Shown here: piece by piece, positions 1 to 8,130 of the stretch
Position numbering within the stretch: the first letter of the stretch is position 1
Layout: each line of letters begins with the position of its first letter
The notes under the pieces: model-generated
Told to the model about the DNA's origin: nothing
The model's input: the letters and a program-made list of their open reading frames with translations, nothing else
The model's database searches: none
Position numbers and translations under genes: made by a program
Origin: DATGZX01 sp035296965
Lineage (GTDB): Bacteria; Planctomycetota; Planctomycetia; Gemmatales; Gemmataceae
Reading direction: 5' to 3'
Length of the DNA stretch: 27,921 bases
Assembly (NCBI GenBank): GCA_035296965.1
Contig: DATGZX010000090.1
Span: 1 to 27,921, forward strand

Positions 1-11
1 GTTAAGCCTGC

Positions 12-1805
12 TCAAGCGGAATCCGGCCAAAACGAGCATCGCACGGAAACGCAAGGCGGCTGCCTTGGACACGGGTTTTCTCGAGGAAACCTTGGCTGGG
101 GCACGAAACCTAGAGAAAGTTTGATGCGTTCGCCCTGGCGCCGATTCTGCCAAAACTGCAAACCTGCCTTAGCCTGTTCATCCGACGTCAATACGTCGAG
201 ATTGAATTCGTCGCGAAGATGCTGAGATACAAACCGTAGCGATTCTTCAATTGAACAAAATGGCGTCAGGGTCTGCTTCCATGCCAACGAATTTGCGACT
301 TCTTTCGCGATCCGCTCGTTGATGACCACCGGTTCTCGATCGTTTGGGGTCGTCCGAGCAGTTATCTCAAGAATTTGAGAGTACAATCCGCTCCTGGTCT
401 TGCCGATGTCGATTCCATCGAGGGTCAAACGAATCAGAAATCCCAAGAGAAGTGGATTTCGCGATGCTAGTTTCCGGAGATGAGGTGCCTCACTCTTGGA
501 GTCTATGCCCTTCACAAAATCGGCCCATTTGAGAACCCAGCTGTCGTCACGGCTCGCCTTCTCAAACAACTTTCTTGATAACTCTTGAACCTCATGGTCC
601 TCAGGTGGTTGCAATCCAAAATGGGTAAACCCCGGTAAAAACGCTGCTTCGTGACCCACAGGTCGCGTCGCAACACAGATTCGGCAATCGTTATGCCCGA
701 CACTCCATCGAATCATCTGCTCAGCCAGGTGCGCTCTGTGAGGATCGCACTCGTCAAGGCCATCGCAGAGAAGGTAATCGGCCGAGTTAAGCAATTGAAT
801 TGCGTCGTTGTCGGCGATTCCGCTACCGTCAAATCCGACCAATCTTACCGCCTCTTCGAAAGTCCGTCCGGAGAGCATGCTTCGTAGTACGATTGGCAGT
901 CGAACACGTACCACGATTCGCGGCTCCCACGATAACCGCCAAGCGAACCGCTTTAACATTGTCGACTTGCCATCACCAGGGCCACCAACAATGACGGAAC
1001 GGGAATGCGTCAGCGGCACGGAATCCGAAGCAACGATTGAACCGCTGCCACCGGCGCGAACCCTTTGACCGAACTCAAGATAATTCTGGAACTGCTCGTC
1101 AAGCGACGATTTCGTGCCCACGATCGACTCGTCGTCCTTCATTACTTTCAGACGAACCCACGCACCTTCGATGGGCATCGTGACGTTTAGTCCCGGTACA
1201 AAAAACGTCGATGACGTGTCATGTACCCATTTGGCGCACTTTGCGCGAAAACGACTATTGGTCTGATCAAAACCAGGTGGAAGAGCTGCGCCGAGAGGAC
1301 GGAGCTCCTTCCTGAGCAACTGAATCAATTGCTCCAGCTTCTCGATAGTGAATCCTTGGGCTTCCCTCAGGATCGATCCAAATCCCAATCGATCGCGGTC
1401 CGCGTCGAAGTCGAATCCCTTCAGCGTGTCGCTGAAGTCCGCGCGACTTTCAGGGATTTTGGTTACCGGGTAGACGAAAATCAGGCGGCGATAAATCTTG
1501 TCGTATGTCCCAACAAAAGATTCAAGCGTTTTTCTTATCTTGTCCGCGGTCGTGGTCACCGTCACCTGCACCGCCAACGACCCGTCTTCGGCCGAGAGAT
1601 CGAAAGAGTCCTGATTCTTGCAGAAAAGCGTATTTGCGTTATCGAGGTTCCAGCCAAATACGAGATTCAGCAGGTCGCGAAAGAACGTTTCCAGCTCAAT
1701 GTGAGAATCTTGATGTCGTAGCGCAGTATCCCCAACAATTGACAATTCAAGGCGATTCAGCCAATCCTTCGCTTCCGTGAGGTAGTCTTGTCGTTGCCGC
1801 GGCAA
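12..1805 (-). CDS. SMEK-domain NACHT NTPase, probable defence protein, abnormal C-terminus
   Basis: Probable STAND-type P-loop NTPase of the NACHT class; relatives are found in antiphage and other conflict systems, where an N-terminal domain is switched by NTP-dependent oligomerisation. Residues about 5-110 resemble the SMEK domain (pattern LVFGWNLDNAN, then LAVQVTVTTTADKIRKTLE). The NACHT core follows: Walker A GGPGDGKST at 274-282, Walker B LLCDGLDECD at 345-354, an ATRP strand near 379, and NPLLL near 450. The start is TTG with GGAGG six bases upstream. The end is odd: relatives continue after the 'LQFWQNR' segment (about 549) into a 'TF-hE' motif and often a sensor region, whereas this frame becomes proline- and cysteine-rich and stops. 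Both other frames stay open toward the window edge, so a frameshift or truncation is likely. Family call is firm; function is inferred. Confidence 0.8.
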   Translation of the reverse strand: MPRQRQDYLTEAKDWLNRLELSIVGDTALRHQDSHIELETFFRDLLNLVFGWNLDNANTLFCKNQDSFDLSAEDGSLAVQVTVTTTADKIRKTLESFVGTYDKIYRRLIFVYPVTKIPESRADFSDTLKGFDFDADRDRLGFGSILREAQGFTIEKLEQLIQLLRKELRPLGAALPPGFDQTNSRFRAKCAKWVHDTSSTFFVPGLNVTMPIEGAWVRLKVMKDDESIVGTKSSLDEQFQNYLEFGQRVRAGGSGSIVASDSVPLTHSRSVIVGGPGDGKSTMLKRFAWRLSWEPRIVVRVRLPIVLRSMLSGRTFEEAVRLVGFDGSGIADNDAIQLLNSADYLLCDGLDECDPHRAHLAEQMIRWSVGHNDCRICVATRPVGHEAAFLPGFTHFGLQPPEDHEVQELSRKLFEKASRDDSWVLKWADFVKGIDSKSEAPHLRKLASRNPLLLGFLIRLTLDGIDIGKTRSGLYSQILEITARTTPNDREPVVINERIAKEVANSLAWKQTLTPFCSIEESLRFVSQHLRDEFNLDVLTSDEQAKAGLQFWQNRRQGERIKLSLGFVPQPRFPRENPCPRQPPCVSVRCSFWPDSA

Positions 1806-2150
1806 TGTGTGCCTCCACTGCTTACAAGTGCGATTTGCATCATATCACTTTCAATCGAGGCGCCGAGCGATGTAGGATCCGCTCCGCAGATCCTGCCGCG
1901 CAAATCAGGCCGTGAATGCCGAAAAGCGTTTGGCTCGCTCTGGTTAGGGGGTTACCGCCTGGGAATTCCTAGAAGAAGTTGGGCGCTTATTATATCGCAA
2001 ACCCAAGGACTCCGGCGCGACCGCGGCGAACGCGCGGCGTGCGGTGGGGAGGACTACCACGGCGTTCGGGGCAACCGCATCCATCTTGGCTGCCAGGCCG
2101 GCACGGTCGTGCGCGGCAAGGTATTCAGGTGAACCTTTCTCGGCCTAATC
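1806..2150. other. Gene-free stretch between divergent genes
   Basis: No frame here gives a recognisable protein. It holds the upstream regions of the leftward NACHT gene and the rightward monooxygenase gene. A small hairpin lies at 1874-1894 (AGGATC, nine-base loop, GATCCT). A minus-strand reading near 2030-2125 (AAHDRAGLAAKMDAVAP) is protein-like but has no start and no family I recognise. Confidence 0.4.
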
Positions 2151-2546
2151 TTGTCGATACCCGCCTCAACCCTGGAGGATCCCCTGGAGTTCCCAGCCGA
2201 AACGCCCAGGCCGCCAAATTACGCGGTCATTTTTACTTCGCGGCGCACGACACACGATGCCCGAGGGTATGCCGTCATGGCCGAGCGCATGCTCGAGCTG
2301 GCCGCGGCACAGCCCGGCTTCCTTGGCATCGAGAGCGTTCATGATGCGGACGGGCAAGGCATTACCGTATCGTACTGGCAAACCCTGGATTCGATTCACG
2401 CCTGGGGCAGCCACGCCGAGCACCGCGTCGCGCAAGCCGCCGGCAAGGCGAAATGGTACGAGATCTTCCAGACGCGGATCTGTCGTGTCGAACACCAGAA
2501 CTATTTTCAACAGGAGGATCGTGACTATGGACATGCGGCTGATTGA
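2151..2546 (+). CDS. Antibiotic biosynthesis monooxygenase (ABM) family protein
   Basis: Small dimeric alpha/beta-barrel protein of the ABM superfamily, whose members range from quinone monooxygenases to stress proteins of unknown substrate. The family is shown by YAVIFTSRR, then the helix AERMLELAAAQPGFLGIES, then ITVSYWQTLDSIHAW and HRVAQAAGKAKWYEIFQ. No substrate can be inferred. The start is uncertain: no ATG precedes the conserved domain. TTG at 2151 is the longest option and lacks a clear ribosome site; CTG at 2184 lies just after GGAGG. The 3' end overlaps the next reading frame (GTG 2521 or ATG 2527) by 20-26 bases, so the two were probably translationally coupled, with AGGAGG at about 2511 serving the second gene. 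Confidence 0.75.
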   Translation: MSIPASTLEDPLEFPAETPRPPNYAVIFTSRRTTHDARGYAVMAERMLELAAAQPGFLGIESVHDADGQGITVSYWQTLDSIHAWGSHAEHRVAQAAGKAKWYEIFQTRICRVEHQNYFQQEDRDYGHAAD

Positions 2547-2994
2547 CGAGTATGTGGCGTCCGGTGCCCGGCTCCGGCAAGCGGTGGCCGGGTTGAACCA
2601 GCAGGATGTAACCGCCCGGCCGGGACCTGGAAAATAGTCGATCCTGGAGCTGGTCGTTCACCTGGCGGATAGCGATGCCATTGCCATCGACCGCATGAAG
2701 CGCGTTCTCACCGAAGAGAACCCGCCGTTGCTCTACGCGGACGAGGACACGTACATCGAGCGCCTGTTTTCGCACGAACAATCACTGGAAGACGCGCTCG
2801 TCCTCTTCGAGGTGGGCCGGCGCCAGTTCGCCCGCGTGCTGCGCAAACTCCCCGACCAGGCCTTCGAGCGCCTTGGCACGCACAACCGCCGCGGCCCGGT
2901 GACGGTGGCTGCCATGATCAAAGGCTACACCGATCACGTCGATCACCATCTGACGTTCCTGTACGACAAGCGCGCCCGGCTCGGCGAGGGATGA
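2521..2994 (+). pseudogene. DinB-like gene interrupted by an amber codon
   Basis: DinB/YfiT-like four-helix metalloprotein family (thiol transferases and stress proteins). Reading from ATG 2527 (or GTG 2521, AGGAGG upstream) gives MDMRLIDEYVASGARLRQAV...PGPGK, then TAG at 2635-2637, and then in the same frame SILELVVHLADSDAIAIDRM...DHVDHHLTFLY up to the stop ending at 2994. Relatives have tryptophan at this point ('GKWSILE'), so a single TGG-to-TAG change explains the stop. The histidines in VVHLAD and DHVDHH, which are the metal-site positions of the family, are intact. The second part could restart at ATG 2695, but it would lack the first helix. Either a recent pseudogene or a base-call error. 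Confidence 0.75.
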
Positions 2995-3056
2995 GGGGAT
3001 AGGGGCGAGGGGTGAGGGAATAGGGGAGAGAGGCGAGGGGAGAGGGGCAGAGGACA
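2988..3056. repeat. Purine-rich low-complexity tract
   Basis: Directly after the DinB stop the plus strand runs as imperfect units such as GAGGGGATAGGGGCGAGGGG and GTGAGGGAATAGGGG, with almost no pyrimidines. The repeated G-runs of three to four could form G-quadruplexes; this is inference. Confidence 0.6.
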
Positions 3057-3074
3057 CAGGAGGTCCCAATTCGC

Positions 3075-3270
3075 GAACTTCGCAATCCGGCCGCCCGGTC
3101 CGACTGCCCAGCCTTCACCAGTCAAGCTCAATCCGACACTGTTGTACTTCTTGTCGTCAAGCGGTGTCCAGGTCGCACCGTTGTCCCGGGAAGAGTTGGA
3201 ACCTGACGTGCCTACGGCGACGCACCGATCTTTCGCCCACGCGACAGCAGAGCGAAAGGAAGCGGGGGGT
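3075..3270 (-). pseudogene. C-terminal remnant of a YCF48/BNR-type beta-propeller protein
   Basis: The minus strand reads without a stop as SFRSAVAWAKDRCVAVG, TSGSNSSRDNGATWTPLD, then KKYNSVGLSLTGEGWAVGP and GGRIAKF. This matches the last blades of YCF48-like or Asp-box secreted propellers, which often end with 'WAVGPxGRIAKF'. The Asp-box (SRDNGATW) is present. Nothing homologous lies upstream (3271-3411 is repeat sequence) and there is no stop after AKF, so only about 65 codons remain. The rest was probably removed by repeat-associated rearrangement. Confidence 0.6.
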
Positions 3271-3301
3271 GAAGGTTTTCGACTATGAAGGGTTTGCTCA
3301 G

Positions 3302-3349
3302 CCCCCTCTCACCCCGACCCCTCTCCCCCGAGTACGGGGGCGAGGGGCA
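3302..3349. repeat. GC-rich palindromic repeat, copy 1
   Basis: CCCCTCTCACCCCGACCC is followed by an imperfect palindrome centred on GAGTAC (CTCTCCCCCGAGTACGGGGG, then CGAGGGG). The same unit recurs at 3380-3411 and 5463-5511, so it is a dispersed element. Confidence 0.75.
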
Positions 3350-3379
3350 GGCCATGTTGAATGCGATGAGACCAGGTAC

Positions 3380-3411
3380 CTCCCTCTCCCCCGAGTACGG
3401 GGGCGAGGGAC
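3380..3411. repeat. GC-rich palindromic repeat, copy 2
   Basis: CCCTCTCCCCCGAGTACGGG followed by GGCGAGGG. The core is identical to the copy about 35 bases upstream, but the leading CTCACCCCGACC part is missing. Confidence 0.75.
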
Positions 3412-3580
3412 ATACGAAGCATGAGGCATTGGTTGCGCAGCAATCAAATAAGCATGCTTTGCGGTCTGGCACAAACCTTCCCGCGTGCCCCGCTAGTTAA
3501 CCTTTCAGTTCTCGGTTCTCCTCCTCTAAAATCACCACAGTTCACAGTCCGTCCAAACCAATTCCGTTGGAGCCGGTGAC

Positions 3581-5395
3581 ATGGCGCAGGTGCAGCAGCA
3601 GTCCAGCAGTGCCGATGGCGTCGCATGGGACCTCGACGGCCTGTACAGGGCCGTCGACGATCCGCAGATCGCGGTAGATCTGGACGCCGCCTTGCGTCGC
3701 GCGCAAGCTTTCGAGGATACCTACCGAGGCCGGATCCAGGTCGACGGCGGACCCTCACCAAGTTTGCTTCTTACCGCTCTCAAAGACCTCGAAGAGCTCT
3801 CGGAGTTAATGGACAAGCCGGCGGTCTATGCCGGCCTGCTCCATGCCGCCAAGACGGATGATCCCGCGCGCGGTGCTCTGCTCGCGCGCACGCGCGAGCA
3901 GGGCACCGCCATCAACAAGCACGTCATTTTCTTTGACCTCGAGTGGATCAAGATTCCGGAGCCGGACGCCCGCAAGCTCATCGATGCGCCAGCCTTAGCC
4001 AAATACCGGCATTTTCTGGAACGGAAACGCGCCCGGCGGCCTCATTACCTGAGCGAGCCGGAAGAGAAGATTCTCGATGAGAAGGCCGTCACCGGGCGCG
4101 CCGCCTTTGTACGCTTGTTCGACGAAACCGTTTCGTCGATGACGTTTCCTTTGAAGCATGATGGGCGCACCGAGCTCTTGAGCATGCAGCAGATCAATGC
4201 CAAGCTCTACGATCCCGACCGTTCCATCCGCCAGGCTGCGGCCGCGGGGCTTACGGAGGGCCTCGAGAACAACGCACGACTTCTGACCTTCATCTTCAAC
4301 ACGCTGGTGCACGACCATAAGTCCGACTGCGACCTGCGGCACTTCGCCGACCCGATGGACCCGCGGCACCTGGCCAATGAAATCAGCAACACCGTGGTCG
4401 AGGCGCTCATGACGGCAGCGGAAAGCCACCATGCCACCGTACAGCGTTACTACCATCTGAAACGAAGACTATTGAAGCTGGATTCCTTGTACGACTACGA
4501 CCGGTATGCTCCCGTCTTTGCGGAGCAACCAACGTGTGACTGGCCGCAAGCCCGCCGGATCGTGCTGGAGAGTTATCAGGCGTTCGCTCCGGAGGCAGGC
4601 ATGGTTGTCCAGCGTTTCTTCGAAGATCGCTGGATCGATGCCGAGCTACGGCAGGGCAAACGGAGCGGGGCCTTCAGCAGCAGTGCCGTCCCCAGCGTCC
4701 ATCCCTATATTCTCATGAACTACACGGACAAACTACGAGACGTCATGACGTTGGCCCACGAACTCGGCCACGGGCTGCACCAGTATTTGTCCCGGCCCGT
4801 TGGCTACCTGCAATGTGACACGCCGTTGACAACGGCAGAGATGGCCAGCGTCTTCGGCGAAATGCTCACCTTCCAGCGTTTGCTCGAACTCTATCCGGAG
4901 CCGCGAACCCGGCTGGCGCTCTTGTGCAGTAAGATCGAGGACGGCTTTGCTACGGTCTTTCGCCAGGTTGTCCTCACTCGCTTTGAGCAATCCATGCATC
5001 AAGCGCGGCGCGACCAGGGTGAACTCAGCACGGATCAGATTAGCGCCTTGTGGATGGCTGCGAATCGTCCCATGCACGGCGATGCTGTCCAACTGACAGA
5101 TGGCTATGCCTGTTGGTGGCTTTACATCGGCCACTTCATCCATGTGCCTTTTTACTGCTACGCTTATGCCTTCGGGGAACTGCTCGTGCTCGCCCTTGTG
5201 CAGAAGTACAAGCAGGAGGGTGCAGCGTTCGTTCCCAAGTATCTCGAGCTGCTGGCCTCGGGTGGCTCGGATGCCCCTCATGTCCTTCTTGGCAAATTGG
5301 GCGTCGACGTTACCGACCCAACCTTCTGGGAACTCGGGCTGAGACTACTCCAGGGAATGGTGGTCGAGGCCGAAGAGATGGCCAAGCAACTGTAG
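3581..5395 (+). CDS. pepF: Oligoendopeptidase F family zinc peptidase (M3)
   Basis: Cytoplasmic metallopeptidase of family M3B that cleaves short peptides. The zinc motif HELGH is at residues 393-397; the third ligand is probably E420 in TTAEMASVFGE, at the spacing expected for this family. The C-terminal block HFIHVPFYCYAYAFGELL, rich in His and Tyr, is the substrate-binding segment typical of PepF. The length (604 residues) fits complete family members, and the N-terminal helical domain (WDLDGLYRAVDDPQI) is also present. ATG 3581 has GGAG about eight bases upstream and no in-frame alternative is better. No signal peptide. It stands alone, with repeat-filled spacers on both sides. Likely roles are peptide turnover and recycling. 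Confidence 0.93.
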   Translation: MAQVQQQSSSADGVAWDLDGLYRAVDDPQIAVDLDAALRRAQAFEDTYRGRIQVDGGPSPSLLLTALKDLEELSELMDKPAVYAGLLHAAKTDDPARGALLARTREQGTAINKHVIFFDLEWIKIPEPDARKLIDAPALAKYRHFLERKRARRPHYLSEPEEKILDEKAVTGRAAFVRLFDETVSSMTFPLKHDGRTELLSMQQINAKLYDPDRSIRQAAAAGLTEGLENNARLLTFIFNTLVHDHKSDCDLRHFADPMDPRHLANEISNTVVEALMTAAESHHATVQRYYHLKRRLLKLDSLYDYDRYAPVFAEQPTCDWPQARRIVLESYQAFAPEAGMVVQRFFEDRWIDAELRQGKRSGAFSSSAVPSVHPYILMNYTDKLRDVMTLAHELGHGLHQYLSRPVGYLQCDTPLTTAEMASVFGEMLTFQRLLELYPEPRTRLALLCSKIEDGFATVFRQVVLTRFEQSMHQARRDQGELSTDQISALWMAANRPMHGDAVQLTDGYACWWLYIGHFIHVPFYCYAYAFGELLVLALVQKYKQEGAAFVPKYLELLASGGSDAPHVLLGKLGVDVTDPTFWELGLRLLQGMVVEAEEMAKQL

Positions 5396-5462
5396 AGATG
5401 GAGGCAACGTCAAGGCGTCAGTTTTAGTTAGCTCCCTTGTTTGGGCGAGCGACAGGTCATAA

Positions 5463-5511
5463 TCTCCCCTCACCCCCGACCCCTCTCCCCGGAGTACCGG
5501 GCGAGGGGAGA
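5463..5511. repeat. GC-rich palindromic repeat, copy 3
   Basis: TCTCCCCTCACCCCCGACCC followed by CTCTCCCCGGAGTACCGGGC and GAGGGGAG. Same family as 3302-3349, with the core changed to GGAGTACC, which keeps the pairing. It lies about 70 bases past the pepF stop and could act in transcription termination. Confidence 0.75.
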
Positions 5512-5566
5512 ACAAGCGCTGCCGCTCGCCTTGACGCCTTCCATCACGAAATGCCACCGCCCCAGG

Positions 5567-5675
5567 AGCCTGCTGAAAAAGGGGTCTGACCCCTTCCACG
5601 AAGTGCGATAGACCCTCGCGATGGTAGGAAATCAGTGAAGCATCGTAGGGCGTCAGACCCCTTTTTCAGCAGGCT
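5567..5675. mobile_element. MITE-like element with 24-bp perfect terminal inverted repeats
   Basis: The 109-bp unit starts AGCCTGCTGAAAAAGGGG (then TCTGAC) and ends with the exact reverse complement (GTCAGACCCC ... CAGCAGGCT). The seven bases CCCCAGG lie directly outside both ends (5560-5566 and 5676-5682), as expected for a target-site duplication. The 61 bases between the arms have no coding potential. Small size, perfect ends and direct flanks point to a non-autonomous element moved by a transposase elsewhere in the genome. Confidence 0.75.
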
Positions 5676-5955
5676 CCCCAGGATATGACCATCACTTCCT
5701 CCAACCGTTCAAAGTTCCGTTCCGTTCCAGGAGTTCCGGTGTGGTAAAGTTGACCGGGCAGCAATTCTAACCTAGGGTGTGATCAAGTCGATGAAAGATC
5801 CCTGTCGTGCTGAGATGCGCGCTCGCTCGGCGGGTAATGGCGACCTCTTCCTTCCAAAGCATAAATCCATCGTGGCGAAGGAACCTCCAGTGCGTTTGAC
5901 CGGTCTCGCTGGTTGCGTGGCCGCTACGCACTGAGCTTGCTACGATCTCACCGAG

Positions 5956-7911
5956 ATGGAGCAGGCGATGCTGTCGCAATGCCAAACCCGGCTCGTAGAA
6001 CTCAAGGCGACGGGCCAACTTCCCAGTCCTTCCGGCGTAGCCTTGGCGATTATGCGTCTAGCGCAAAATGAAGGCGCCACAGTGGCTGAAATTGCCCAGG
6101 TCCTCGAGTCGGACCCCGCCATGGTTGGGCGTTTGCTCAAGCTGGCGAACTCCGCCTGGGCGGCCGTATCAAGACCCATCACGACGGTGCAAGAGGCCAC
6201 GAAGCGGTTGGGAATGCGTGCTGTTCGCGACCTTGCCCTTGGATTCTCTCTGATCGGCCGAGCGGGAAATACCGTCTGCGCTGCTTTTGACTACAAGAAA
6301 TTCTGGGCCCTATCCCTAGCCAGGGCAGTGGCAGCCCAAGTTCTGGGAATAAATCAGCGCCAAATCGCTCCAGACGAAGCCTTCACTTGCGGGCTGCTCT
6401 CGGACGTGGGAACCCTGGCACTCGTGAGCGTATATCCGGGGGCCTACGCAGCTGTGTTGGCCCGTTCGCAGGCGATGGTCGAACCAATCAACGATCTGGA
6501 ACGCGAAGCGTTCGCCACCGATCATCAGGAATTAACCATCGCACTCTTGCAGGACTGGGGCCTTCCGGAACTCTTCGGAGAAGCTGTCCGCCACCAGGAC
6601 ACTCCAGAAACAGAGGATTTGCCCCAAGATTCTGCGGCCCTGCTGATGGCCCGGCTCTTGCACGCCGCCGAGCATCTTGCGCGGCTATGCGTCGCCGACG
6701 ATGACCAGCGGGGGCAGTTGTTGCCCGAACTATTTACCCGTTGCGCACTTCTTTCGATCGATGAAGAAGATGTCATCACCCTTGGCGATCGTGTCGTGGC
6801 CGAATGGCAGGAGTGGGGCAAGATCTTCGAGGTGGCCACCGAACCGATCCCTTCCCTCGCCGAACTGGCTGCGCGCACTCCCGAGCTGAATCCCGCCGTC
6901 ATCCCTCTGGGTACACCAGCCGGTGCATGGGCGCCAGGGACATTAACGATTCTGGCGGTCAGCGCCGATCCGTCGGTGGTGCAGCTCCTCACGCAAAACT
7001 TGGGTGCCGCCGGTTACACGGTCTTGGTGGCAGGCAACGGTCAGGATGCCCTCGGCGTACTCCTCGAGTGCGATGCTCAACTCATCCTAGCCGACTGGGA
7101 TTTGCCGAAGATCAACGGCCCGGAGCTTTGCCAGACGCTGCGGCAAACGAAGATCGGCCGGCAGATCCACATCATCTTGCTCACGGGCCCTGCGGAAGAG
7201 CACGCCGGGCAGGCTCTGGCCGCGGGAGCCGACGACTACCTGGTAAAGCCCATTCGGCCGGAGCAGTTGCTGGTGCGCGTGCAGGCGGCGCAGCGCGTCG
7301 TGCATTTGCAGCAAGAAGTCATTCGCGACAAGGAAGAACTCTCCCGCTTTGCCGCCGACCTTGCGGTCGCCAACCGCACTCTGCAGCAGGCTGCCTATGC
7401 CGATCCCTTGACGGGGCTTCCCAACCGCCGGCACATTCTCGAAAGTCTCAACGAAGAATGGGCCGCCGCGACCGGTAATGGTCAGCCCCTGGCATGCATG
7501 ATCGTGGACATCGATCACTTCAAGGATGTGAACGACACGCATGGTCATCACGTCGGCGATCTCGTCCTTCGAGAAGTGGCCGGCGTACTGCGCAGCGCGC
7601 TCAGGCGCAGCGATCTTGTCGGCCGGCTGGGTGGCGAAGAATTTGTCATCGTCTGCCCGGATAGCGATCGCGAGTCTGCGTGGAGGTGCGCCGAACGACT
7701 GCGCCGCAGCGTCGAGAACAAGGTCATGCACACGCAAGGATGCGTGTGCCGCGTGACTGTCAGCGTCGGCGTTTCGATTCGCGAGGAATGGACGCGGGAT
7801 ATCGAAGACCTCCTGTCCGTGGCCGATCGGGCGGTTTACGCGGCCAAGCGCGCGGGACGCAATCACGTCCATCTGGCTGAACGCGACCCCACTCAGAAGA
7901 TCTCTGGCTGA
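5956..7911 (+). CDS. HDOD - receiver - GGDEF diguanylate cyclase
   Basis: Signalling protein that probably makes cyclic di-GMP. Residues about 10-210 are an HDOD domain (LPSPSGVALAIMRLAQ, ESDPAMVGRLLKLANSA). Residues about 330-445 are a receiver domain with phospho-acceptor D380 (LADWDLP) and conserved K431 (DDYLVKP). A helical linker leads into a GGDEF domain: DPLTGLPNRRH, DIDHFKDVNDTHGH, active-site GGEEF at 559-563, and an RxxD inhibitory site (RRSD) five residues before it. All key residues are present, so it should be active, product-inhibited and phosphorylation-controlled. No histidine kinase is adjacent. ATG 5968 is an alternative start, with GGAG six bases upstream. Cytoplasmic. Confidence 0.92.
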   Translation: MEQAMLSQCQTRLVELKATGQLPSPSGVALAIMRLAQNEGATVAEIAQVLESDPAMVGRLLKLANSAWAAVSRPITTVQEATKRLGMRAVRDLALGFSLIGRAGNTVCAAFDYKKFWALSLARAVAAQVLGINQRQIAPDEAFTCGLLSDVGTLALVSVYPGAYAAVLARSQAMVEPINDLEREAFATDHQELTIALLQDWGLPELFGEAVRHQDTPETEDLPQDSAALLMARLLHAAEHLARLCVADDDQRGQLLPELFTRCALLSIDEEDVITLGDRVVAEWQEWGKIFEVATEPIPSLAELAARTPELNPAVIPLGTPAGAWAPGTLTILAVSADPSVVQLLTQNLGAAGYTVLVAGNGQDALGVLLECDAQLILADWDLPKINGPELCQTLRQTKIGRQIHIILLTGPAEEHAGQALAAGADDYLVKPIRPEQLLVRVQAAQRVVHLQQEVIRDKEELSRFAADLAVANRTLQQAAYADPLTGLPNRRHILESLNEEWAAATGNGQPLACMIVDIDHFKDVNDTHGHHVGDLVLREVAGVLRSALRRSDLVGRLGGEEFVIVCPDSDRESAWRCAERLRRSVENKVMHTQGCVCRVTVSVGVSIREEWTRDIEDLLSVADRAVYAAKRAGRNHVHLAERDPTQKISG

Positions 7912-7949
7912 GCCGCATTCCTGCCTTTGCGCAGAATCGTGCTGCCGGC

Positions 7950-7998
7950 GTAGGACAGATTTCCCAATCTGTCCGGTCAGGTTGGAAACCTGACCTAC
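7950..7998. repeat. Double-hairpin palindromic repeat (REPIN-like)
   Basis: Two perfect hairpins lie back to back: GGACAGATT-TCCC-AATCTGTCC (7953-7974) and GGTCAGGTT-GGA-AACCTGACC (7975-7995). They are enclosed by GTA (7950-7952) and TAC (7996-7998), giving a cloverleaf-like fold. It lies 40 bases past the stop of the diguanylate cyclase and may also end transcription. Confidence 0.8.
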
Positions 7999-8130
7999 TG
8001 CCGAATCCTGAACCGTCATTGTGGTGCTTCACACAGTTCCAGCCGGACTTAGACAACGGCGTCGAACGAGTTGTGCTTGCGCTATCCGCGCGATTACAAT
8101 TCAGGGCTAGACGAAAGGAGTGGTGAAGCC

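Noticed and set aside
1989..1994. A perfect TATAAT on the minus strand upstream of the NACHT gene
   Set aside because: No -35 box at a suitable distance (the nearest, TTGGGT, is only six bases away), and it lies about 185 bases before the start.
1788..2132. A 114-codon open frame on the plus strand
   Set aside because: No family resemblance, no ribosome site, and a composition unlike the coding genes around it.
7087..8019. A 310-codon open frame on the minus strand
   Set aside because: Antisense to the receiver-GGDEF region and ends in a repeat; no recognisable domain.
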